From assembly GCF_900215145.1 (NCBI RefSeq), contig NZ_OBDO01000004.1:355260-419259 (forward strand): a stretch of 64,000 nt of DNA. Direction: 5' to 3'. Each line of letters opens with the position of its first letter. The first letter of the stretch is position 1. The notes below the pieces were generated by a model. The model saw only the letters and a program-made list of their open reading frames with translations. It did no database searches and was not told the origin of the DNA. This stretch comes from Geodermatophilus sabuli (GTDB lineage Bacteria; Actinomycetota; Actinomycetes; Mycobacteriales; Geodermatophilaceae). The translations under genes and the position numbers were made by a program. Positions 51,648 to 60,594 of the stretch are shown one piece after another.

Positions 51648-52451
51648 TCACGCGCCTGGCACCACGGCCGCCGGAGGAACGGCCAGGGGACGCAGCCGCG
51701 CGGCGCTCCCGGCGACCAGGCCACCGGCACCCGGGCGCAGCTGCGCCCGGGACACCAGGTCCTCCATCTGGCGGGTCGGCGGGACGCCGAGCTCGCGGAG
51801 CAGCGTGTCCCGGAAGACCCGGTAGGCGCGCATCGCCTCGGCGACGTTCCCCTCGGCGAGGTGCACCCGGACGATCGCCCGGTGGGCGCTCTCGCGCAGC
51901 GGCTCGTCCCGGACGGCGGCGTAGGCGGCCTGCACCGCCTCGCCGTAGCGGCCGGCGAGGGCCAGCTTGTCGGCCAGCACCTCCAGCGCGTGCATGCGCA
52001 GCTGGCGCAACCGTTCCCGCTCGAGCAGGACCCAGTCGTCGTACCACCCCGGCAGGAGCTCGCCCGCGAGCGCCGCCGCGGGCGCAGCGATGCGGTCGAC
52101 CCGGATCGCTGGGTCCAGCACGGCGTGGGCCCAGTCGACGAACTCGCCGACGTCGACGCGCACACCCGCGGCCAGCGTCACCGCACTCCCGGACACCTCG
52201 ACCAGCCCCGGCACCGCCCTCTGGACGCGCCACAGGGCGGAGCGGAGGCTGCCGTGGGCGTGCGCCTCCGGGACGTCGGGCCACAGCTGGCCGGCGATCG
52301 CCCCGCGGGCCGGCCGTCCGCACAGGCTGAGGTGGGCGATCAGCCGCTGGAGTCCGTGGGGCAGACCGCCCACGGTCGTTCCTGCGGCGACGTCGTCGAC
52401 CGATACCCGGAAGCCGTCGAGCAAGCTGACACGTGCGGTCGAGGCGTTCAT
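51648..52451 (-). CDS. SARP-family regulator 1 (winged helix + BTAD)
   Basis: 267 residues from ATG 52451 (GAGAGGG 5 bp upstream). An OmpR-type winged helix (VSLLDGFRVSVDD ... GLQRLIAHLSLCG ... SLRSALWRVQRA) is followed by a BTAD TPR-like domain (LERERLRQLRMHALEVLADK ... RAIVRVHLAEGNVAEAMRAY). No ATPase extension, so it is a small SARP. SARPs activate transcription by binding 11-bp-spaced direct repeats, exactly what is seen before ~10 genes here. It shares roughly half its residues with SARP 2 at 53889. Confidence 0.88.
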   Translation of the reverse strand: MNASTARVSLLDGFRVSVDDVAAGTTVGGLPHGLQRLIAHLSLCGRPARGAIAGQLWPDVPEAHAHGSLRSALWRVQRAVPGLVEVSGSAVTLAAGVRVDVGEFVDWAHAVLDPAIRVDRIAAPAAALAGELLPGWYDDWVLLERERLRQLRMHALEVLADKLALAGRYGEAVQAAYAAVRDEPLRESAHRAIVRVHLAEGNVAEAMRAYRVFRDTLLRELGVPPTRQMEDLVSRAQLRPGAGGLVAGSAARLRPLAVPPAAVVPGA

Positions 52452-52727
52452 GGAGATCCCTCTCGAGCCCTTTTCTGGGGCGGTCAACGGGTCCCGGGAA
52501 CGGGGCGGTGACGAAACGGAATCGTTCCGACACGCACGGAGGGCGTCAACGGACGTTGGACCCTGATGAGCGGCCGCCCGGCCCGCCGCGGTGACGAGAC
52601 CCGCCGCCGCGGGAGGCGACGAGAGGTCCACGTCTTCTGGAGCCCGCCCCCGACGCCCGTGATACAGCCGGGACCGATCCCGGGGCGAGGAGCGGCGCGA
52701 CAGCGGCGGATCGCGCCGGGAACGACC

Positions 52728-53825
52728 TCACCCGCCGGTCCGGGCCTGGTCCCGGCCGGTGGTGCCCGGACGGAGACCCCGGTGCACCAGGGTGACCGAT
52801 CCCCTGCCGGATGGCGTCCTCGTAACCGGCCTCGATGCGGGCCCGGATGGTGGTCCCGGAGAAATCCGACGGGTGGGACAGCTCCTCGGGAGGTCTGCGG
52901 TCACCACGCTGACGTGATCGATCTTCCGGCGGGCGAGCAGCTCTCGGTACGTCGGGTCGTTCCGGAGGTCGCTGTCGTCGGGGAGCTGCCGGTCGACCTC
53001 CTCGACGAGGTCGGCCAACCGATCGATCCGCTGGAAGAAGGCCTCGTCGAGGGTGAGCCGGCTGCTGAACTGGAGCTGGGGCATCCGTTCCAGCACGTCG
53101 GGCAGGGTCCGCGGGATCGGCGCCCGCATCGGGAACAGCTCGACGACGATCAACTCCCTGACCGCCGAGGGGTCGCCGGCTGCGGCTCCTTCGAGCGCAA
53201 CGATCGCCGGCTGGAGCGGCAGGTTGGCGAACAGGCCGCCGTCCCAGTAGCTCGCACCGTCGATCTCGGTCATGGGGAACCCCGGGGGGAGGCTCCCGCT
53301 GGCGACCACGTGGTCGACGGTCAGACCGCCGGGGCGATGGCGATCGAAGTACTCCATCTCCCCGGAGCCGACGTCGAGGGCCCCGAGGATCACCTGGGGT
53401 GTCTCGCGGTTGAGCCGCTGCAGGTCGAGGATCTCGGCGAGGGTCCGCCGGAGCGGGGTCGTGTCGCAGATGCTCGTCGCCTTCCACGGCGTCGTGAACA
53501 GTGCCGGGTTGGGCCGGTAGATGCCGGGGTTCGCCACGGCAGCAAGCGAGCGTTCGACCGCAGGCAGGAGCCGGCCGAGTGGCCACGGTGCGGACACCGT
53601 GAACTCCTCACACCACAGTCCCTCCAGAGCCGCGATGGGGTCTCCGTCGGTGCCGCCGAGCACCGCTGCCGTCACAGCTCCGATCGAGATGCCGGAAACC
53701 GCGAGTGGCTCGAACCCGTGCCGCTGCTCGTAGAGGGCTGTGAGGACCCCGCACTCGTACGCCCCGAGGGCCCCGCCGCCCTGCAGGACGACGGCGGTGT
53801 GGATCCTGCCGTCGGAGAGCGCCAT
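52728..53825 (-). CDS. Patatin-like phospholipase (C-terminus frameshifted)
   Basis: 365 residues as read, ATG 53825 (GGGAGG 6 bp upstream). QGGGALGAYECGV is the oxyanion loop, VSGISIGAVTA the nucleophile elbow (Ser ~46), and YWDGGLFANLPL the catalytic Asp, all intact. After VVTAD (about 52900) the reading turns protein-unlike. A one-base shift restores PEELSHPSDFSGTT and EAGYEDAIRQG, the usual family ending, in a frame open to 52546. This is either a real frameshift or a sequencing error. The core catalytic domain is complete. Lies between the two SARP genes. Confidence 0.83.
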   Translation of the reverse strand: MALSDGRIHTAVVLQGGGALGAYECGVLTALYEQRHGFEPLAVSGISIGAVTAAVLGGTDGDPIAALEGLWCEEFTVSAPWPLGRLLPAVERSLAAVANPGIYRPNPALFTTPWKATSICDTTPLRRTLAEILDLQRLNRETPQVILGALDVGSGEMEYFDRHRPGGLTVDHVVASGSLPPGFPMTEIDGASYWDGGLFANLPLQPAIVALEGAAAGDPSAVRELIVVELFPMRAPIPRTLPDVLERMPQLQFSSRLTLDEAFFQRIDRLADLVEEVDRQLPDDSDLRNDPTYRELLARRKIDHVSVVTADLPRSCPTRRISPGPPSGPASRPVTRTPSGRGSVTLVHRGLRPGTTGRDQARTGG

Positions 53826-53888
53826 CGCGAACCTCCCGTGCTCGGGGTGACGCCGCAGGCGGTCGCGAGGTCGGCGACGTCTCGTGCG

Positions 53889-54626
53889 TCAGCCGGCCAT
53901 GGACCGAAGCCTCGGGACACCGCGGATCAGCCGGGTCATCTGCTCGGTGGGGACGATCCCGAGTTCGTCGAGGAGCCTGGTGCGGAACTGCTCGTACGCC
54001 CGCACGGCCTCCGCCAGGTTGCCCTCGGCCAGATGAACCCGGACGACGGCCCGGTGGGCGCTCTCCCGGAGCGGCTCCTCCCCCACCGCGGTGTAGGCGG
54101 CCTGCAGGGCCTCGCCGTGACGCCCGACGGTCGCGAGCCGGACGGCCAGCACCTCGAGAGCGTGCATGCGCAGCTGGCGCAGCCGCTCCCGTTCCAGGAG
54201 GACCCAGTCGTCGCACCAGCCCGGGAGCAGCTCCCCGTGCAGCCCGGCGCAGGTGATCTCCAAGTCGGCGCCACCCGCGTCGGGCGTTGACACCTTCCGG
54301 GCCCACTCCTCCAGTTCCCGGACGTCGACCCGGACGCCGGCCGCGAGGGTCAGGGCGTCGCCGGACACGTCCAGCAGTCCCGGGGCGGCTTTCTGCAGCC
54401 GCCACAAGGCAGAGCGCAGACTGCCCTGGGCGTGCTCCTCGGGGACGTCGGGCCACAGCCGACCGGCCACCGCCGTGCGCGGGGATCTCCCACACAGGCA
54501 CAGGTGGGCCACCAGCCGTTGGATCCCGCGAGGGAGGACGCCGTCCACCGCTCCTCGGTGGGTGGCACCCAGGTGGAGGGTGAACCCATCCAGCAACGTC
54601 ACTCGCGGGGCCGACCCAGCCTCCAC
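53889..54626 (-). CDS. SARP-family regulator 2 (winged helix + BTAD)
   Basis: 245 residues from GTG 54626 (GGAGGGGGG 6 bp upstream). Same architecture as SARP 1: VTLLDGFTLHLG ... RGIQRLVAHLCLCG ... SLRSALWRLQKA, then BTAD (LERERLRQLRMHALEVLAVR ... RAVVRVHLAEGNLAEAVRAY). Upstream of and probably co-transcribed with the patatin gene. It is a candidate activator of the TGAC-repeat regulon, together with or in competition with SARP 1. Confidence 0.88.
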   Translation of the reverse strand: MEAGSAPRVTLLDGFTLHLGATHRGAVDGVLPRGIQRLVAHLCLCGRSPRTAVAGRLWPDVPEEHAQGSLRSALWRLQKAAPGLLDVSGDALTLAAGVRVDVRELEEWARKVSTPDAGGADLEITCAGLHGELLPGWCDDWVLLERERLRQLRMHALEVLAVRLATVGRHGEALQAAYTAVGEEPLRESAHRAVVRVHLAEGNLAEAVRAYEQFRTRLLDELGIVPTEQMTRLIRGVPRLRSMAG

Positions 54627-54692
54627 TGACGTCCCCCCTCCACCCCCGGTCGGACAATTCAGGGGCGTTCTCGTTCCGCTAAGAGTGGGGAC

Positions 54693-54923
54693 TCACGCGC
54701 CGCTGTCAACCGGGTCGGTGCTGTCACCGACGACGTCGTCGAGCCAGTCACGGACGGCATCGAGCACATCACGCGGAGATGACGCCACGGCAACTGTCAC
54801 CTCGTCCGTGGGCGACTCCTCGGTGGCGCCCCCCAGGGTCGTCAGCCTCGCCCGGAATGCGCCGGCCTCTTCGAGCCAGACGCGGACGAGCAGCACCGCA
54901 CTTCGGTCGTCGACCAAGGTCAT
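54693..54923 (-). CDS. Small hypothetical protein upstream of SARP 2
   Basis: 76 residues from ATG 54923 (TAGGAGAG directly upstream). It reads as a compact alpha/beta fold (AVLLVRVWLEEAGAFRARL ... VLDAVRDWLDDVVG). No family recognised. 66 bp before SARP 2 in the same direction, so possibly the first gene of that unit. Confidence 0.65.
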   Translation of the reverse strand: MTLVDDRSAVLLVRVWLEEAGAFRARLTTLGGATEESPTDEVTVAVASSPRDVLDAVRDWLDDVVGDSTDPVDSGA

Positions 54924-55605
54924 CTCTCCTACCGGGTGTCACGCAGTGTGGCGTGGTCCGCCGTCGGAGCACCTCCCGGTGCGGTCCACCTGCAGAGACA
55001 CATGCTCGACGGTCACGCTGTGTGGCGCAGTCCCCCGTGGGGATGACCCACGAAGGGGACGGGGTGAGCGCGGACGCACTCCCGTACCGGCGCATCCGCA
55101 TGGCGGTCGATGCGCTCACCCCGGCATGCCCGCCGAGGAGTGGACGGTTTCCACGGCGCCGCGTCCTGGCGCCGTCGGCAAGGGTGCGATCGAGTCGGAG
55201 GTCGTCGAGCACTCGGCGTCGCCATCGCGACGAGGTCGACCCTGCCTCCCTCATGTGGTGGTCGGTCGGGCGCAGTCGCGGGTCGTGGTGCAGGTCGGCT
55301 GCGGCCGCTGGCGCCACGGCACGAGGAACGCGCGGACCGGCCCACCAGGATGACGTCGTCGCCGCCGGCGGACCGCCGCATCCGACGATGACCGCGAACG
55401 GCACGAGGTCGTCGGCCGCTGGTGCTGCCTGCGCGCAATCGGCGTGAGGTGGGCAGCGCGCGGCGAAGGGCTTCGGTGACGTCCCACCGAGTGGTGCAGC
55501 TGGTCGGAGGTCCCGAGCTCGTCGGCGGGGTGCTGGCGCGTGAGGGGTCACCGCGTGGATGTTCTGCGTGTTCCCGCCGAGGTCCACTCAGCGAAGGGCC
55601 ACGCG
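54924..55605. other. Gene-free region left of IS256 remnant
   Basis: 682 bp with no credible gene on either strand. No terminal inverted repeats of an intact insertion sequence were found. Probably decayed mobile-element or spacer DNA. Confidence 0.4.
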
Positions 55606-55821
55606 ATGGCCCTGGACCAGTCTGCGCTGCTCGAGCTCCTCGAGGCACTCAGAGCCGCCGACGTCGACGACCGCATCCGAACCGCCACCGAGACGCTGTG
55701 TCAGGCGCTGATCGAGGCCCGACTCACCGCGGTGATCGGCGCCGGCCCGCCCTCCGGGGCTCTTCGGGGATGGTGTCGATCCGTCAGGAATCAAGAAGCT
55801 CCGGCGGGTCGTCGGTTCTAG
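55606..55821 (+). pseudogene. IS256-family transposase, N-terminal remnant
   Basis: ATG 55606 with LLELLEALRAADVDDRI and ETLCQALIEARLTAVIGA resembles the start of mutator/IS256 transposases. The catalytic DDE region is absent; similarity ends after about 50 residues and the frame closes at 55821. A dead fragment. Confidence 0.55.
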
Positions 55822-55879
55822 CTTGAGTCCACATGGCCCGGTGACGTCGAGGCCCGAACCGCGAGAGGAAGTGTCGCGA

Positions 55880-56329
55880 GTGCCCGCAGAGACCATCACG
55901 ACCGAGTCCAACGGCTTCAGCGTCGAGGAGCGAGCCGCGATGAAGCACCGCGCCGCCGAGCTGCGCGCCGAAGGGAAGAGTGGCGCCAAGAAGGCCGATG
56001 GGCTGCAGGCGGTCCTCGACAGCATCGCGAAGATGGCTGCGGGGGATCGTGCCCTTGCCGAGCGCGTGCACGTGACGGTGACCGCTGCCGCCCCTGGCCT
56101 GTCGCCCAAGACGTGGTACGGCATGCCGGCCTACGCGAACGAGGACGGCAAGGTCGTCGTCTCGTTCAAGGACTCTGGCAAGTTCGGCCAACGCTATTCG
56201 ACCCTGGAGTTCCAGGACCCCGCCCACCTCGACGACGGGGACATGTGGCCCGTGTCGTACGCGATCCAGAAGTGGACTCCGGCGGTGGAGAAGTCGGTCG
56301 CCGAGCTGCTCGGTACAGCGATCCCCTGA
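55880..56329 (+). CDS. DUF1801-like protein
   Basis: 149 residues from GTG 55880 (GAGAGGAA 9 bp upstream). VLDSIAKMAAGDRALAERVH, TWYGMPAYANEDGKVVVSFK and the YSTLEF block resemble the YdhG/DUF1801 fold. Function of the family is largely unknown. Followed by a strong hairpin. Confidence 0.7.
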   Translation: MPAETITTESNGFSVEERAAMKHRAAELRAEGKSGAKKADGLQAVLDSIAKMAAGDRALAERVHVTVTAAAPGLSPKTWYGMPAYANEDGKVVVSFKDSGKFGQRYSTLEFQDPAHLDDGDMWPVSYAIQKWTPAVEKSVAELLGTAIP

Positions 56330-56513
56330 CCGTTGATGCGGCCGGAGCGGGACACCGCGACCTGGGCTTCTCGCCGGGGGTGATGAGCGCGTAGGTCGGC
56401 TTCCCGCTCGAGGCCGCAGCGGCGCACCTCCTCCCGGGATCCCGTTCCAGGGGCGGCGCTGCTGGCGTTCCACCGGGGGCGTATGCACCGTGTCACCTCT
56501 CGAATCCAGCAGA

Positions 56514-56544
56514 GCACCCCCGCGGTCGGCGACCGCGGGGGTGC
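56514..56544. terminator. Bidirectional hairpin terminator
   Basis: A 14-bp perfect stem, GCACCCCCGCGGTC (56514-56527) with GACCGCGGGGGTGC (56531-56544), and a 3-nt loop. It sits between the convergent DUF1801-like gene and the 98-residue protein gene. Confidence 0.8.
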
Positions 56545-56574
56545 AAACCACATTCGGGAACGGTGACGTCTGCG

Positions 56575-56871
56575 TCAACCGGCGGCTGCCGCGGCGAGGC
56601 CGCGCTGCAACTCATCAGCGTTCATCACCGGGATGAACTCGACGGTGGCGCCCATCCGCTGGAAGAGCGGTTCCGCGATGACCGGGATCTGCGCCGAGTC
56701 GACCATGTCGAACACGAGGTAGCCGGTGCGCCGGCCGTTCTCGGTCCCGAAGTACGCAGCCTCCGGCTTGGTGCTGTCCATCAACTGTGCGTTGATCGCG
56801 TCGACCGTCCCTGTCCGGACCGCTTCGTTGGTCTCGGCGAGCCCGAACTCGAACCGCAGCATCGTGCGCAT
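56575..56871 (-). CDS. Hypothetical 98-residue protein
   Basis: ATG 56871 with GGAGAAGG upstream. It looks like a ferredoxin-like/dabb-type small alpha/beta protein (MLRFEFGLAETNEAVRTG ... GYLVFDMVDSAQIPVIAE). No catalytic motif. Second gene after DoxX, 24 bp apart. Confidence 0.7.
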   Translation of the reverse strand: MRTMLRFEFGLAETNEAVRTGTVDAINAQLMDSTKPEAAYFGTENGRRTGYLVFDMVDSAQIPVIAEPLFQRMGATVEFIPVMNADELQRGLAAAAAG

Positions 56872-56895
56872 GACTTCCTTCTCCCTGGGGTTGGA

Positions 56896-57270
56896 TCAGA
56901 ACGCGTAGGGCCCGAGTCGGCCCCACGCGACGAATGCGGCGGCCACGAACAGGGCCGCGATGACACCGATGAAGGCGATCTCGCCCCGCCGGAAGTGGAC
57001 GACGGCGGCACCGGCCGGCAACAGCCCGATGCCGACCGCCGCCAGCGGCGTCAGGACCGGTGCGATCCCCGTGGCCGCCGGGAGGATCAGCCCGACGGCG
57101 GCCAGGACCTCCAGGACGCCGATCGCCTTCACCGCACTCGCGGAGAAGTCCTCCACCCAGGTGATGCCGTCGTCGACGAGGCGCTTCGGGTCCCGGGTCG
57201 CCTTCGCGACGCCGCTGCCACCGAAGACGGCGGCCAGCATTCCCTGGACGGTCCACAGTGCGATGGTCAC
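56896..57270 (-). CDS. DoxX-family membrane protein
   Basis: 124 residues from GTG 57270 (GGAGG 4 bp upstream; an ATG at 57297 lacks a site). Four hydrophobic helices with GGSGVAKAT and VLEVLAAVGLILPA, the DoxX/DoxD-like four-helix pattern. Some relatives take part in redox or thiol homeostasis complexes. Operonic with the 98-residue protein. Confidence 0.8.
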   Translation of the reverse strand: MTIALWTVQGMLAAVFGGSGVAKATRDPKRLVDDGITWVEDFSASAVKAIGVLEVLAAVGLILPAATGIAPVLTPLAAVGIGLLPAGAAVVHFRRGEIAFIGVIAALFVAAAFVAWGRLGPYAF

Positions 57271-57353
57271 GGGTCCTCCGATGCCGAACCGACGCATCGA
57301 CCGTAGGAAGCGCGGGGCTCGGCGTCGTCCGCCGAACTACTCAGGCGGCCTAC

Positions 57354-60236
57354 TCACGTCCGAGTGGTCACCCACACGGCGATCTGGCTGCGGTTCGGCA
57401 GATCCAGCTTCGTGAGGATGTGCTGCACGTGGTTCTGCGCGGTGCGCTCGGAGAGATACAGCCGGGCGGCGATCTGGCGGTTGGTGAGCCCCTCCCCCAC
57501 CAGGACGGCGACCTCACGCTCGCGAGGCGTGAGCGGGTTCCCGCGCTCGTCGTCGAGCCGGTCCACGAGTCGTCGCCCCCGTTCGACCCACGGAGCCATC
57601 CCGAGGGCCGACGCCTGCTCGACGACCCCCACGCTGAGGGTTCGCGCCCGCGCCAGGTCGCCCGGACGAGCCCGGCGGGTCAGGACGGTGGCCAGCTCGA
57701 ACCGGGACTGGACGGCGAAACCGGCTGCCCCGTTCCTCGCGCAGGCCTGTGCCGCCGCCTCCAGATCCACCACGGCCTCGTCGAGGAGCTCCAGATGTGC
57801 TTCGGCCGACCCCAGGTACAGCTCGACCGGCCCGTTGTAGGCCACCGCCCCGGCGCCGTCGGCCACGTGCCGCCCGCGGAGAGGAGCGAGCCGCCCGCGT
57901 AACACGGCCACGTCGTCGGAGGCGTCCAGCGCGATGGCCGTGCCGATGCCCAGCGCGAAGCTCGACGTCGTCGCATGGGGAGTCGGCCGCCAGCTCGCCG
58001 GGGGGCCCAGACGGCGGTACAGAGTCGCCGCCTGTCCCAGCAGCCCCGCGTCGGCGAGGAAGAATGCCGCCGCGATCGAGAAGATGACGCCCTCGATGGG
58101 GAAGTCCAGCCCGTCGCCGTCCTCGTCGCCGGGCCCGTAGCCGAGCAGGCCGGTGAGTTCGGGCGCATCACCGGTGTGCAGCCCGACCAGGGACAGCAAC
58201 GCCGTCCGGTTTATCTGCGCCGACTCCCGACCGGCCGCCGACGGCGGCAGCGCCGCTACCGCACGGTCGGCCAGCAGGCGTGCATCGGCGAATCGGCCGA
58301 CAGCCTGCGCCAGGACGGCGCGTGTCTGCAGCAGGTGCCAGCGCGCCACCGGGGTGCGCTGGTCGGCCACGCAGCGCGCCAGCGGCTCCAGCTCCCGGCT
58401 CACGGCGGCGAGATCCCCACGCTCGAAGGCCACGTCGATCCGCCACAGGTGCCCCCACATGCGCAGGGTCGAGTCCTGGCCCTCATGACCGACTGCGGAG
58501 ATCCGGTCGGCAAGCGTCGCCCGCTCCTCCATCCCCTCGGGTCCGGACGCGACCAGCTGGCGGGCCCGCAGGGCCGCAGCAAGGGAGGCCGGGTCGGCGG
58601 AACGGTCGGCCATCGCCAGCGCGTGCGCGCTCGCACGGCCGGCCACCTCGAGGTCGCCGAGGTACATGCACGCCGTGGAGAGGTTCGCGGCCACCTTGGC
58701 CCTCAGGGCAGTCGCCGACGGAGGCAACGCAGTGAGGGCCTCTGCGCAGGACGCTCGAACCAGCACCTCCGCCTCGAGGCTCGATTCACCACCCTCCATC
58801 GCCAGCGCCGCCTCGGCGAGCAGGTCCGGGCGGCGCAGGACACGAGCCAGCGCCGCTGCATCGCGACAGACCGGCAGGCGTCCCGAGAGCTCACCCGCCG
58901 ATTTCAGCGCACCCGCGGCGCCCAGTAGGAGCCGGCAACGACGACCGTCGTCGATGTCGACGGCACCGACGGTCAGGGCGAGACGGTAGAGCCGGGCGGC
59001 CTCCTCGTAGGCGAGACGACGCATCGCCTCCTCTGCGGCACGCGTGATCCACTCTGCGGCCCGTTCCCGCTCCCCGGAGGCAGCCGCTGCAGCCCAATGA
59101 CGGGCGAGGTCGGACAGATGTGGTTCGAGCCGGCCGGTGTGCATCCGTTCGACGGCGTCCGCGGCGCTGCGGTGCAACCTCACCCGCTCGGCCGGGACGA
59201 GGCCGGCCTCGACCGCATCCCGCACCAGGTCGTGCACGAAGCGGTGGTCACCCGGTGGAGAACCAGCGACCAGGCCCGCGGCGGCGGCCTCCTCGATGAG
59301 TGGGAGGCAGGTGAGTTCCGACGCCCGCAGCATGTCGGCGACCAGCGTCAAGGGGAACTCGCGTCCGACGACGGACGCCGCCTGGAGGAGCTCGACCGTC
59401 TCGGGGCGCAGCCTCCTCAGCCGCGCGCGGATGGCATCCCGGACACCGGCCGGCACGACGAGCTCGTCGGTTCCGTCCGCCAGCGCCCGGGCGACCTCCG
59501 TGACGTAGAAGGGGTTGCCCCCGGTGCGGGCGTGCACCTGCTCGACGTCCCTGTCGGACACCTCCTCTCCGAGGACCGAGGCCAGCTGCGCACCGACGTG
59601 CGCGAGGGAGAGACCGCCGATCTCCAGGACCCGCGTCGCAGGAGTACGGGCCAGCCCGACCAGCAGGACGTCGCCGAGCGGTTCGGTGTCGCGGTAGCTC
59701 ACCAGGAGGAGAAGTCGCTGGGTGGACATGGAGTCCGCGAGGTGCTGCAGGAGGAGCAGGGACGAGTCGTCCGCCCAGTGCGCGTCGTCGAGCACGATCA
59801 CGAGGGGCCTCTCCTGCGACAGCAGACGCAGGAGCCGATCGACCGCATCGAAGAGCCGGAAGCGGTCCTCCGCCGTGCCGGGGCCGACCGTCCCGTCCTG
59901 AACTCCCTGGAACAGGTCCGGCGCGAGCCGCGCCAGCTCCGCGGTCAGCCGGTGGTCTCGGGCCAGAGCGTGGAGGTCAGCGTGCTGTCCCGCAGCGCGC
60001 AGGACCTGCCGCCACGGCCAGTACGGCGGGGCCCCGGCGGCCTCGGGCGCCCGTCCCCACACGACGACGGCGCCCGCCGAAGCGGCCTCGGCGGACAACT
60101 CCTCCGCCAGCCGCGTCTTCCCGATCCCGGGCTGCCCGCGGCAGAGCACCAAGCTCGGCCGGCCGGCGAGTGCCGACGCGAGACAGTCCTCGAGCACGGC
60201 GGACTCCCGGTCGCGGCCCACGAACGAGGTGCGCAT
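57354..60236 (-). CDS. LAL-type LuxR-family regulator
   Basis: 960 residues from ATG 60236 (GGAGGAGGAC 4 bp upstream). N-terminal AAA-like ATPase: SFVGRDRE, Walker A CRGQPGIGKTRLAEEL (about 33), Walker B LVIVLDDAHWADD. A long TPR-like helical middle follows, then a C-terminal LuxR helix-turn-helix (LTPREREVAVLVGEGLTNRQ ... ERTAQNHVQHIL). Large ATP-binding LuxR regulators (MalT-like) activate catabolic or secondary-metabolite genes on inducer binding. The target is not clear; DoxX and a small membrane protein flank it. Confidence 0.9.
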   Translation of the reverse strand: MRTSFVGRDRESAVLEDCLASALAGRPSLVLCRGQPGIGKTRLAEELSAEAASAGAVVVWGRAPEAAGAPPYWPWRQVLRAAGQHADLHALARDHRLTAELARLAPDLFQGVQDGTVGPGTAEDRFRLFDAVDRLLRLLSQERPLVIVLDDAHWADDSSLLLLQHLADSMSTQRLLLLVSYRDTEPLGDVLLVGLARTPATRVLEIGGLSLAHVGAQLASVLGEEVSDRDVEQVHARTGGNPFYVTEVARALADGTDELVVPAGVRDAIRARLRRLRPETVELLQAASVVGREFPLTLVADMLRASELTCLPLIEEAAAAGLVAGSPPGDHRFVHDLVRDAVEAGLVPAERVRLHRSAADAVERMHTGRLEPHLSDLARHWAAAAASGERERAAEWITRAAEEAMRRLAYEEAARLYRLALTVGAVDIDDGRRCRLLLGAAGALKSAGELSGRLPVCRDAAALARVLRRPDLLAEAALAMEGGESSLEAEVLVRASCAEALTALPPSATALRAKVAANLSTACMYLGDLEVAGRASAHALAMADRSADPASLAAALRARQLVASGPEGMEERATLADRISAVGHEGQDSTLRMWGHLWRIDVAFERGDLAAVSRELEPLARCVADQRTPVARWHLLQTRAVLAQAVGRFADARLLADRAVAALPPSAAGRESAQINRTALLSLVGLHTGDAPELTGLLGYGPGDEDGDGLDFPIEGVIFSIAAAFFLADAGLLGQAATLYRRLGPPASWRPTPHATTSSFALGIGTAIALDASDDVAVLRGRLAPLRGRHVADGAGAVAYNGPVELYLGSAEAHLELLDEAVVDLEAAAQACARNGAAGFAVQSRFELATVLTRRARPGDLARARTLSVGVVEQASALGMAPWVERGRRLVDRLDDERGNPLTPREREVAVLVGEGLTNRQIAARLYLSERTAQNHVQHILTKLDLPNRSQIAVWVTTRT

Positions 60237-60426
60237 CGACGTCCTCCTCCAGCCCGCCGTTCCCGGACCCGACACGAGGAGCGGTCGCCCGACCGACTCG
60301 CCGTGTGACGTGACGGCGTGTGCGATCCTCCCCCACCACCCCGTCTACGGACGCATCCTCGGCGTGCCGGTCGGCGGCCCACCTGGGCGTCATCGCCGGC
60401 GGGTCCAGGCTCTCGGAGGAACACGG

Positions 60427-60594
60427 ATGAAGTCCTTTCTCGCTGTCGTCGCCCTCCTCCTCGTCGTCGCCCTCGGCGTCGCCGGTGTCGTGCTCGGAGA
60501 GGCTGATGACTCGCCCGGTCTGCAGGGCCTGGGCGTTCTGCTCGTGATCGGCGCGGTCGCGGTCGGCGTGAGGATCGGGCGCCGGGTCAGGTGA
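60427..60594 (+). CDS. Small two-helix membrane protein
   Basis: 55 residues from ATG 60427 (GGAGG 7 bp upstream). Two hydrophobic segments (FLAVVALLLVVALGVAGVVL and LGVLLVIGAVAVGVRI) with a basic end. No family recognised. Confidence 0.6.
   Translation: MKSFLAVVALLLVVALGVAGVVLGEADDSPGLQGLGVLLVIGAVAVGVRIGRRVR

Noticed and set aside
52528..52560. Possible SARP site upstream of SARP 1
   Set aside because: Only one intact TGAC; the partner 11 bp away is mismatched and no TAnnnT is at the expected distance. Mentioned only as a hint of autoregulation.
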